DNA of 15,732 nucleotides from Glomus cerebriforme (lineage: Eukaryota > Glomeromycota > Glomeromycetes > Glomerales > Glomeraceae). Below the pieces are notes generated by a model. The model did not search any database. It saw only the letters and a program-made list of their open reading frames with translations, and had not been told where the DNA came from. Below, piece by piece: positions 1 through 8,404 of the stretch (position 1 is its first letter; each line of letters starts with the position of its first letter). The stretch spans positions 119,644 through 135,375 of the forward strand of contig QKYT01000231.1 in NCBI GenBank assembly GCA_003550305.1, in the 5' to 3' direction. The translations under genes were made by a program, and so were the position numbers.

Positions 1-85
1 TATAAAGTTATAACCCAGCACAGTATCAAACCATATTGGCCCTGGTTCCATATATATAGTACTCCAACTCAACCTTGCAAGGTAA
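1..85 (+). repeat. 85-bp direct repeat, copy 1
   Basis: This stretch is repeated at 367-451 with about ten substitutions and no gaps. Both copies share the cores ATCAAACCATATTGG and ATATATAGTACTC. The copies are 366 bp apart and the DNA between them is not duplicated. The first copy begins at the window edge, so the unit may be longer. I see no open frame or terminal repeat that would identify it; it could be a dispersed repeat or part of a satellite. Confidence 0.8.
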
Positions 86-366
86 TATATATATATATAA
101 ATACTTGCCTTTATTCTCATGCTTTATCTTGCTTATAAGAGAAAAGCAAGAAAATCAAATTCATATAAATGTACTTTCAGTCATTTTGAAGCAATACTAA
201 AAAAAAAAAGGATAATTTAAGTTAGATAGAGAGTTAAAGATAGTCCTCCTCCAGACAATCATGCATCCCCTTTATGAATCTTTTCCCATATATACAGTAT
301 GTATACTATGAATACTCACTCCGCTCTCTTTGTAAGGTAGAATCCCAAAAATCTAATATATAACCT

Positions 367-451
367 TATAAAGTTATGACCTACCACAATATCAAACCAT
401 ATTGGCTCTGGTTCGATATATATAGTACTCTAACTCAACCTCGCAAGATAA
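367..451 (+). repeat. 85-bp direct repeat, copy 2
   Basis: Second copy of the repeat at 1-85, same orientation and same length. Similarity stops at about 452, where the sequence turns into AT-rich DNA unlike that following copy 1. This marks the right-hand boundary of the repeated unit. Confidence 0.8.
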
Positions 452-1395
452 AACAAATATATACTGTATATAGTTGACTATTCATAATATACTCTCTATA
501 GATACATACACTTATAAATACATTATTTTATTTCTTATATATATATTTTGCAAATATATATCAGTTATAACTATATTGTTGGATCATTTCAAGTTAATTG
601 ATCACTCAATATTTTTCACTTTGAAATAATGTGAATTTTAATATCACAGTAGACATATATTCTAAAAAATTTTATGTACAGAAAATTCAGATTTCCCTTC
701 TTTTTCTCTCAATTTTTTCAAATTTAGATTAATATTAAATAAATGATCAAGTTAAAATGTCCTTATAAAATAATTTATATTACTTAAATTTATAACACCC
801 TCTTTAAATGTATGTAACGTAGAAGAATATATTTATGAAAAGTTAACTATAGTTTCAAATTACTTGCCTTCGATTTCAGGTAGATCTAAGTTATTGAATA
901 AATCCATGAATAAAAAGAGAAGCAAGTTTTTTTGATGGTGAAAGTGGAATAATATATTACTCAATAAGGTATAAAAAAAAAGTATTTGAATTAGCTTGAG
1001 ACATATTAAGAGAAAACTAACTTACCTTTTTATGGATTAGTGCGAATTTTCTTCTTTCTAAAAGTTCACAAGCTAGTTTAACTTTTAATAAGAACTTATT
1101 ATGAAAATGACCTTTTACTTATATATTCACTTTGAATTCATAAGTCTCTTTTCCGAAGTAATATTGTTTATAATCATAAAAAAGTTTTTTATTAAAAAAA
1201 AAAAAAAAAGAGAGAATGGATTTATTTGATTTACTAAATTTATAACATAAATTTGTTACGCAAATCACGTAATACGCATGACTAATCATTACTTTCAGAT
1301 AATCGATATTTTCTATATATAGATTTTATTATGAAAACCAAAATTTTTTTATTTGTATTATTGATATATGACTAACTAAAATACATAATTAATAA
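452..1395. other. AT-rich intergenic DNA, no gene seen
   Basis: No frame of useful length and no coding-like composition on either strand. It contains short A and T runs, including a poly(A) run near 1193-1209, and many ATATAT stretches. No RNA gene was recognised. Confidence 0.6.
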
Positions 1396-1432
1396 TATAA
1401 CGCAACGTTACATAAATATTTATATGATCAAA
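1396..1432 (+). repeat. 37-bp direct repeat, copy 1
   Basis: Matches 2734-2770 at 35 of 37 positions, built around TATAACGCAACGTTACATAA and ending in TATATGATCAAA. It includes the palindrome AACGTT. Flanking DNA diverges, so this looks like the conserved piece of a dispersed repeat. Confidence 0.7.
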
Positions 1433-2733
1433 ATAAGAATCGATCCTAAAGATATCAAAAATATCATATAATCTAATCAAAACTTTTATCTTTTATGCTC
1501 GCCATAATTTAATTAAACTTTATTATATTTAATAAGTTTCGAACGAAAGATTCCTAATATTTTTGGAAACCTTCCAGTATCCAGCTTTTGTCATAAAGTA
1601 ACGTAATTGAAAATATTTAGTGCAACATATAATTCGTTTAAATTTATTTGAATTTATTATTTTATTGATTTTAATAAGAATTGGTTTATCATCAAATATG
1701 TCTCTTTTGATCCTACAACTTCTAAAATTTTACAGCCAATACTACTTGTACCATCAGCATTATCCTTACCATCAATTATATTAAATAAATTAACTATAAT
1801 TTATACAGTCATATGGTGCTTAATTGGTGATCGGTTGAATTTTTATTTTATGCAAATTGAAAAAGGTAAAAAGTACATAAGTTCTCTAGAAATTGAGGAC
1901 GAGATATTAAAACTTCAAATTAGACAGGTGTTATAATATATACAGTATCTTTACTTTTCGATATTTTGGTGTATTAATTTTAGTCAATATCATATCTATT
2001 TGTTAAAAATGATTTCAACCTCTTTTTTCATATCATATTGAATAATGATTCCTAATTTATTATTATCTTAGATAAATTAATTAATTTTGACATTTATGGG
2101 TACTTTTAAAAGCAAAATCCAATTATGTCATATGATTGTGGAGTCTGATAACGTTCCGTCATCCTTTATAATTGTTGGCGCACTCTAAATCTCAATAACA
2201 ATTTTTTTTTTTTGAATGACAGGACTTTAAATATGTAATTGTCCGTGTCTGTCACGCCGCGTAAATAGCCAATGGGATTTCAGGGACAATAGGATCAGGT
2301 ATAACACGTGTTTTGTAATATTTATTTTTTTTTGTTTAGGGAAATTTCACACCCCCTTAATGTTTTACTGTTACATTTTTTTGTTATACTTTTTATCGTT
2401 ACATTTTGTTAAACTTTCCTTTACTTTTTTTTTTTTAAATTTTAATTATTATACAGCTTTACTAGTATAACTTTCTTTTACTTTTAATTTTACTATTACA
2501 TTTTATTATTACACTTGTACTATAGTCTATCAAATAATGACAAATAACGCTTCGGACTTTCTAACGGTTCCCGTTTCCCTAATATTGTGGAAATTATAAT
2601 GGGCAGAATGTTGTAATGTATCTTAACCGACAAAAATTAATAAGATTATGTAGTACAAACGATAATTTTTTTTAACGTCAAAAACATATACGATCGGCAA
2701 TTTGCGCAACTTTGCTTATTATTAACTGAACCT
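1433..2733. other. AT-rich intergenic DNA with a small less AT-rich patch
   Basis: No supported gene. Around 2235-2310 the base composition is locally richer in G and C and includes a CCAAT pentamer (2269-2273) and a CACGTG hexamer (2305-2310). From about 2355 to 2530 the DNA is T-rich, with recurring forms of GTTACATTTT followed by TTA. These may be remnants of repeats or a decayed promoter; no transcript can be assigned. Confidence 0.5.
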
Positions 2734-2770
2734 TATAACGCAACGTTACATAAAAATCTATATGATCAAA
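2734..2770 (+). repeat. 37-bp direct repeat, copy 2
   Basis: Second copy of the 1396-1432 repeat, same orientation, two substitutions. The two copies are about 1.3 kb apart. Confidence 0.7.
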
Positions 2771-3197
2771 TTGCGTTACCTAAACTTGAAGAAAGTATTT
2801 ATCTTAAACAATCCTAACTCTATTTTGTCGCGCTAATATTATCTATAAATGAAAACAAGAAAGGAAGGTTACTTTGTGTTAAGGGATATATTTATTATTC
2901 AATCAAGATACTCGAATTTCTTACATATAATAATAAACAGTATTATTTGAACAATAGAGTTTGTTGAAATAGTAAAACATGTGAATTTGTTTAAAGAAGT
3001 TTCTTTCAATCTGTTATCTTAGAAAATTTTGCATGTATAATAACTTTATTAATAGAAGTGAAGGTTATAAATAAAAAATTTTGTTATTAAGGATATCTTC
3101 TTTTATTTTGAATTCTAGAAATAAAATTATAATTTTTTTCCTTATTTATAAAATTTAAATCTGAAAATAGTTATCCATGAATACAATTGGTTGGCGC
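2771..3197. other. AT-rich intergenic DNA, no gene seen
   Basis: No frame, RNA gene or repeat could be supported here. It probably forms the distal upstream region of the kelch gene. Confidence 0.5.
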
Positions 3198-3243
3198 TTT
3201 TTTTTTCCTTTTTTTTTTTATTTTTAAAAAAAAAAAAAAAAAA
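3198..3243. promoter_or_regulatory. poly(dA:dT) tract upstream of the kelch gene
   Basis: A run of T (with CC and one A interrupting) passes directly into a run of about 18 A, together about 46 bp, ending about 207 bp before the kelch start codon. In fungi such tracts commonly exclude nucleosomes at promoters. Its role here is inferred from position only; it could equally be replication slippage. Confidence 0.35.
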
Positions 3244-3430
3244 TTATCAATATCATATTTACGCCGATCACAGAGTTTGAACAAAATGAAAACCCAATAA
3301 TAGCTAGATCATTGAATTCGTATAACATAGCATATAAATGCACAGTATTTATAAACGCACGGCAACGTTCATTTACAAAGAAAAAAAATTTATTAAAATT
3401 ATTCATTTCAACATTTAATATTATATATCC

Positions 3431-3440
3431 TATTTAAATA
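3431..3440 (+). promoter_or_regulatory. TATA-like TATTTAAATA close to the kelch start
   Basis: The palindromic TATTTAAATA lies only about 10 bp before the ATG at 3451. That is closer than a classical TATA box would sit, so it may only be AT-rich leader sequence. The start context itself (AAAA before ATG) is the A-rich kind that favours initiation. Confidence 0.2.
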
Positions 3441-3450
3441 GTAACTAAAA

Positions 3451-5112
3451 ATGATTAAGAATACTTCGATATATATTGTGCTTTGGTTTTTATTTCAACT
3501 ATTTGCTGAAGTAAATAGTCAACTGGCACTTATTAAACCGAAAAAGCGATATCGTCATACTACTACACTTGTCGGTAAAAGATTATATGTATTGGGTGGT
3601 ATTGGTGATGACCCGAATACCGGAAAACAATTCTTTTATTTAGATGTTTCTATTCCATTTAATGCCAAAGAATTGTTATGGCAAGATTCAACAAGCACTA
3701 ATATTGTTCCATCACATGATGATGCTGCGTCTGTTACTGGAGGTGCAAATAATAATACGCTAATTTTGTATTCTGGAAGTTTAGATGCCACTAAACCTTT
3801 AATTTATACACTTGATGCACAAAATAATTTATGGAGTAATCCAAAATTAAATGTTATTAATATTGAAAGAAAAGTACAATTAACAGGTGTTGCTGATTAT
3901 AATGGAAAGATGTATTTATTTGGTGGAATGTTATCAAATGTTGATAATGTTATGTTAAACGATATGCTTATCTTTGATACAGTAAATTTAAATTGGGGAA
4001 AAGGAAGCGTGGTTAATGCACCAACTCAAAGGAGAAATTATGGCGCAACTTTATTACCTAATGGTAAAATCATTTATATTGGTAAGTAATTCTTTTATAA
4101 TTTACCTCGTTTCCGTCTTATTGCTAAATATTTGTTATTTAGGTGGCATAAATGGTGACCATTTACCATTAAATGAGGTGAGTTTTAAACCATTTTATTT
4201 GTATAAATTATAAATCTTAAAGAGTTCAGTTTATATCCCATTAGGTCTACTTATATGATACAATTAATGATGCTTGGAGTAATCAAGTAAGTTTATTAAA
4301 ATAATTGTTACGGTAATATTTTAGTTGCGCAATTAAAATCCTATTTTTAAATATAGGTAACTACAGGAGACGTACCTGCTAATAGAGATGCTTTTTCCGT
4401 TGTTCTTGGTAAATATTTATTATTAAATATTTATTGAAATAATTTATTAATTTTAATCCTTTTATTAATTCTCACTACCGACACTTAGGATTGGATGGTC
4501 AACGAGTAATCATCTTTGGAGGGTTTGAGATTGACCCTAAGTTTGCGCTTTATGTTTTAGATTTAACAACATTTGAATGGAAAATTCCTACTATTACTGG
4601 AAATCTTCCATCATCTAGATATTGGCATAAGGCGAATGTAATTGGAAATTATATGGTCGTAACATTCGGTAAATATGTTTTATATACAATATGATATTAA
4701 AATAATTTTAACGATTTTTATAATTTTATAATTTTTTATAGGAGTTGGTTATGAAAATTCGAATGATAATGATGTTTTGTTGCTTGATATTAGTAATAAT
4801 GATCAATATGTATGGACAGATGTTTTTGATACTTCAGCTCCTAAAATTGTAGCACCGCCTTCATCCTCACTTTCACCATCATCATCATCAAATTCTGATA
4901 AATCAAAAATTAATAAATCTACTATAATCGGTACGGCCATTGGATGTTTAATCGGTGGTATTGGTTTATCAGTTGTAGGCTTTCTTTTATATAAACGAAA
5001 TGCAAATAATAAATTGCAAAATACTAGAAATCTTGGAAATGAAGAAGGAGTAAGAGTAATCGAAGATTTTGGAACAAATCACTATAATCAAGATCAAGAA
5101 ATTAAATTATAA
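3451..5112 (+). CDS. kelch-repeat beta-propeller protein, secreted and membrane-anchored (six exons)
   Basis: Exons read 3451-4081, 4143-4177, 4245-4286, 4357-4408, 4489-4668 and 4742-5112. All five introns (61, 67, 70, 80 and 73 nt) are GT-AG with good donors (GTAAGT, GTGAGT, GTAAAT), and splicing gives an uninterrupted 436-residue protein. Residues 1-23 look like a signal peptide ending VNS before Gln24. Kelch blades follow, each with GG or similar then a Tyr/Phe-Asp and Trp: GG49-50/W77, a degenerate blade ending W118, GG158-159/W182, GG211-212/W233, GG264-265/W284, and a final blade near 308-338. A Ser/Pro-rich stalk (351-372), a transmembrane helix (about 373-396) starting STIIGTAIG, and a 40-residue tail starting YKR complete a type I topology. 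Kelch propellers usually bind proteins or sugars. Databases often label such genes galactose oxidase-like, but I see no support for catalysis. Intron retention would truncate the protein at once. Confidence 0.88.
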
Positions 5113-5241
5113 ACTTAAAAATTAGAAAAGTCGTTACTACAAATAACAATATATATATTTTTGTCGAACATTTGTAATTTAAAATTTTCATTTTATTTAA
5201 TTAGTTTATAATTATGATATTGAATCATACTGAGTGATTTT

Positions 5242-5247
5242 AATAAA
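5242..5247 (+). terminator. possible polyadenylation signal of the kelch gene
   Basis: AATAAA lies 129 nt after the stop codon, in AT-rich 3' flanking DNA and before the tail end of the convergent LINE. The hexamer is expected often by chance at this base composition, so this is a position-based guess. Confidence 0.3.
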
Positions 5248-5333
5248 ATAAATTATAATTTTTTTATGATAAATGATACAGTATCGTATTTTAAATTATC
5301 ACAATCATTAAGATTTAAGATTGTGCAGAATTT

Positions 5334-5495
5334 ATATTTTTTTAATCGTTTTATTTTTATTTTTATCGAATACAGCAAAAGTATAGGAAAATATTACGGG
5401 AATAGAATATATAAATAAAACTATCTCTACATAACAACTACTCTATACCTATGTCTAGCGTACCTGACAGCTGCTATTCTTTAAAAAGAATTAGT
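5334..5495 (-). other. LINE 3' untranslated end with A-rich tail
   Basis: After the last in-frame stop (5496-5498) the minus strand runs about 130 nt and then becomes A-rich, with AAAAAT-type units (plus-strand TTATTTTTATTTTTATC near 5351-5367 and TTTTTTTAATCG near 5336). Such tails are where target-primed reverse transcription starts. The exact 3' end is uncertain by some tens of bases because the flank is also AT-rich. Confidence 0.5.
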
Positions 5496-5786
5496 CTATG
5501 CTACTGTATTAGGGAAGGGGAAGTGAGAAAAATTTTCGAAACTAACATTGAAAGATTTGGACAAAATAAGAAATTGTTCTATATTATTAAGGTAAAGATC
5601 AGAAAAGAAATTGGAATTATCTCGATGTAAAGTCCATACACCTGCGTGAAGGAAATTGCCAAAGGAGCCACGAGTTAGGATTGACCAATAACGGTTTCGG
5701 AGGCGGAGGAAAGAGTTCCGTGTGAGATAAATTTTGAATAGGACGTTTGTGTTTGTAATGTTTCTTTGAAGCTTTGGTAATACCAC
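5496..5786 (-). pseudogene. LINE C-terminal fragment, last open piece
   Basis: An open minus-strand stretch of 96 codons starting VLPKLQRN and ending FPNTVA before a TAG. It follows the zinc-motif fragment after a stop at 5811-5813 and a short gap, and shares that fragment's less AT-rich composition. It contains the basic stretch RLRNRYWSILTRG. I read it as the extreme C-terminus of the LINE polyprotein because it continues the same strand, order and spacing. No domain is recognised in it. Confidence 0.5.
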
Positions 5787-5810
5787 GTGAGCGTTCGTAT
5801 AATTTGAAAG

Positions 5811-6420
5811 CTATGGTGCGAGGAGTTCAAATAATTTTATATAAATCTTTGGTCCATGAAGAAACGAAAGCGAGTAAAGGGGTAACATAAACTTTGGTAC
5901 GTTGACCGTGAAAACTTTTGAAAAGCATGCGGGAATATAATTGTGTATTAACAAGTATAATGGATGGTTATCCTCAATTAGAGAGACTATGGGGTCAAAA
6001 ATTTGTGAAGAATTTAATAAATGTAAGCAATTGGATAAGATGCTGGGAGGTAATGAGAGGGAATTAATAGAATTATATAAAAGTTGTTTGTATTTAACGA
6101 TAAGATTATTGAGCGCATGAAAATAAGAATCACAATTGCCAATATGTTCGTTGCTCCACCAGATTACATAATGGACACGTGATCGTAGAGGACGGATACA
6201 AATCCGGGTAATACCGTTGAAGTTTGTCACTAGTCGGAAGGAGAAAATTGGCCGCTTTGATTTTACGTCCTTGGAATGAATTTTGTTTTAAATTCAAAGC
6301 TAAATCGTCGGAATATTGATGAGTGTTGTTAAAATCTATTGGGTGAATTTTGGAAATGCGAAGAAGAGGCTCAAGAGACGGGTTGTTCAAAAAAGTATTA
6401 AAGGATTTTGAGGCGTGCAA
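5811..6420 (-). pseudogene. LINE C-terminal region with a CPLC zinc motif split by a frameshift
   Basis: The upstream frame (from 6420) runs through FQGRKIKAANFLLPTSDKL and reaches CPLCNLVEQ, then soon stops at TGA. The overlapping frame, ending at 5811, continues with EHIGNCDSYFHALNN. Together they show the C-x2-C, then H-x3-C spacing expected of the zinc motif that follows RNase H in many LINEs, with the break falling between the two halves near 6160. The remainder to 5811 is open and ends IKLFELLAP. The break is seen directly; the zinc-binding role is inferred from family knowledge. Confidence 0.6.
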
Positions 6421-7134
6421 GATTTTTTCTCATTGCGGACAGATTTGTCCACGATTCCCAGATTATTCCAAGTCAGGAATCCTGATGAGGTCGGGATGTT
6501 TCGCGGATTAATTATTATAGGTTGTGGTAAGTCGCAGCTTAATTTCGCTAAGTGGTCTGCCATGTCGTTGGAGATGTCATTGGAGTGAGTTTTGACTTTG
6601 TATAGGGTAACCGATAAGTTGTTTGAGTTAATAAAATCTTTTAGAGTTATCCATAACAGATAATTGTTAAATTTCAAGCTTTGTCTGCATGAGATGGGAG
6701 AAATGATAAATCGGTGGTAAGTAGAAATGAGATTGGCCGAATCTGTGTAAATAGAAATATGACTGTTGGGAGGAGTAGTGAGGATAGCCGTAACTACCGC
6801 CATTGTTTCAGCTTTTAAAACGGACGGAAGATGAGTAGTGCGTCCGTAAAATTGAATTGTGTGCGCGTGAGCGCTGGTTTCGACCCATCCGAAACCGATT
6901 CTACAATTTTGAGTAGTAAGATGTTTAACAGAGCCATCTGTGAAAAAAGTAAACTCGTTGAAATTTTTGTTAATTGATCTAATTTCTTGAAGACGTGAAA
7001 GTGTAGACTGACATCCTAAAAAGGTATTTAGAACAATGGGATCAGTAATAGGAGGAGGAGAATTGGGAACTAAATTATTATTTATAGTTGAAGGAGTATA
7101 ATATGGAGTATCTGCTAGGGGTATAAGATTTGTA
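6387..7134 (-). pseudogene. LINE RNase H domain
   Basis: The full acidic set of an RNase HI fold is visible: Asp in FFTDGSVKH, Glu in LKAETMAVV, Asp in IYTDSANLI, and His and Asp in VKTHSNDISNDMADHLAK. The reading frame comes in directly from the segment at 7374-7720 once the nested element at 7135-7371 is ignored. The open frame runs on nominally to 7148 only because it reads into that element. It goes out of frame near 6427, beside a run of six T on the plus strand, after which the other frame (from 6420) carries on. In LINEs this domain degrades the RNA of the RNA-DNA hybrid. The residues look undamaged although the polyprotein is broken around them. Confidence 0.8.
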
Positions 7135-7371
7135 CTGTTGTAGCCCAAACGTAACCATGTCCCGAATCCGACTTGGGATATCCCAAATCAAACTTGGGAC
7201 AATCCTATGTCCGAAATTTAACCATATCCCAAACAAAACTAGTAAATTTTAAATGTTTAAGACGTCTCAAACTACCATTTAAGACTGGGTTAGTTTGGGA
7301 CATAGTCAAGTTTCGGATATAAGGTATTCCCAAGTTTGATTTGGGACATGGTAGTGTTTGGGCTACAACAG
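7135..7371. mobile_element. MITE-like foldback element inserted in the LINE
   Basis: A 237-bp element with long terminal inverted repeats. The ends are CTGTTGTAGCCCAAAC (7135-7150) and GTTTGGGCTACAACAG (7356-7371), and imperfect inverted similarity continues for about 95-105 bp on each side. It is flanked by TA on both sides (7133-7134 and 7372-7373); GTAC is an equally possible 4-bp duplication. Deleting it with one flank copy restores an in-frame reading ...RSNSTNLIPLAD... across the LINE. The left arm carries an extra 21-bp tandem duplication (7160-7180 and 7181-7201). It has no coding capacity. TA duplication and length suggest a non-autonomous Tc1/mariner-type element, but the family is not identified. 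Confidence 0.82.
7160..7201 (+). repeat. 21-bp tandem duplication in the left arm of the MITE-like element
   Basis: Units 7160-7180 and 7181-7201 match at 17 of 21 positions and contain ACTTGGGA. The right arm has only one equivalent unit, so the duplication makes the arms unequal. Confidence 0.7.
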
Positions 7372-7373
7372 TA

Positions 7374-7886
7374 CTATTAGATCGTTGTCTATATAAGTTG
7401 TAAGCAATAACGCGTAACGTAATAATCGTATTTTCCAATGGAACGGTGAGTACTTGGTTGGGACCGATCGAACATTCTGATTGTAATTTTTTATACCAAT
7501 TAGATATATTGCCTTGATGATTAAACGCTTCGGTGTCCTTGTAGGGTAACAGATATAAACCGTTAGGAGTTGTTACTTGTTTGGCGTAAATAATTCGTTT
7601 ATTACGCAAAGAAGAAATATCTGAAATGGTGAAGTCCGGATAATATTTAGTAATAGCCTCTTGAAAGGCATCCTGGATCGTTGTATCTATGTTTGGTATT
7701 ATAGATATGGTACGAGGCAAAAAGTTTAATGCATTTAGTAAAATAAGTACTTTTGTTAACGGGTAACTTGGATTTGTTAATTGTGATATGATCGTGGAAA
7801 GTCGGGAGCCAATAAAAGTATTGTGTATATAACAGGTTTTGTAACATAACGGTTTTGAGAAGGGGATTAGACAACATTACTGACAT
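7374..7886 (-). pseudogene. LINE region between RT and RNase H
   Basis: The frame that leads into RNase H can be followed upstream from 7374 to about 7830, reading through NTFIGSRLSTIISQLTNP and then LPRTISIIPNIDTT. Beyond about 7870 the sense appears to switch frame, joining the connection piece that ends in SLQLQSQLSNINVSNVV. There is a TAA at 7867-7869 in that upstream frame. Another open frame here (7647-7886, starting MSVMLSNP) reads less sensibly and is probably a shadow. Assignment rests on continuity with the flanking domains. Confidence 0.55.
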
Positions 7887-8404
7887 TAATGTTGCTTAAT
7901 TGGGATTGTAACTGTAGCGATTTCAAATTATTAATAGATGGAAATAGGTCATTGTGAATAATGTTGTTATTGGTAGACGAGGGAAGACTCAAGGTGTATT
8001 TGAATAATTTTTTAATAGGGGAGAGGAGTTGATCGCATAAGGATTCGGGTAAAACCGTTGTTTATAATAAATATTCTATTTTTGGGAGGAGGATTTTATT
8101 AGTGAGATATATAACGTGTTCGTATGTAATAAATAGCTTTACGTCTAAGAGACGAGGTAAATTCAAAAATTGTGGATTTGATCTTTTTGATTGTTGGTAC
8201 GTTTGAGTTGTTACAATTAAAATAAACTCCTAACATTCTTTTGCCTTGTGACCGGCTGCAGGTGGTTGTTTCGATGGTTTTATTGTTGACATGTAGTGTG
8301 ACCGGTTTGTTTTGAAATTTTCTGACGTTAGTGATGAGTTCGTATTTGTCCAGATTTATTTGGACGTTAGTGAATCGATAAAATTCATTGGAGAGGTTAT
8401 AGAC
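7870..8404 (-). pseudogene. LINE RT thumb and connection, broken by stops and a frameshift
   Basis: Directly after the TAA at 8405-8407 the same frame continues with NEFYRFTNVQINLDKYELIT and then QGKRMLGVYFN, which fits the thumb of LINE reverse transcriptases (a Leu-Gly motif near the end). Near 8120 the sense moves to another frame, reading YEHVIYLTNKILLPKIEYLL. That frame meets a TAA at 8062-8064 and then continues TVLPESLCDQLLSPIKKLFK. The continuation past both stops in the same frame argues that they are late mutations, not true ends. Confidence 0.65.

Noticed and set aside
400..420. GGTTCGAT resembling a tRNA T-arm
   Set aside because: No acceptor, D or anticodon stem can be built around it, and it is part of the 85-bp direct repeat.
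3224..3406. 60-codon minus-strand open frame
   Set aside because: It ends in a phenylalanine run made by the poly(A) tract and lies in the upstream region of the kelch gene; no coding sign.
4016..4213. Plus-strand frame overlapping kelch exon 1 and introns 1-2
   Set aside because: It is an alternative frame running through two introns; the spliced kelch model explains the DNA fully.
7135..7371. CRISPR-like or riboswitch-like reading of the repeated ACTTGGGA words
   Set aside because: The words belong to the inverted arms and one tandem duplication of a transposon-like element in eukaryotic DNA.
7647..7886. 79-codon minus-strand frame starting MSVMLSNP
   Set aside because: The frame leading to RNase H can be followed through most of the same DNA with more sensible sequence, so this is a shadow.
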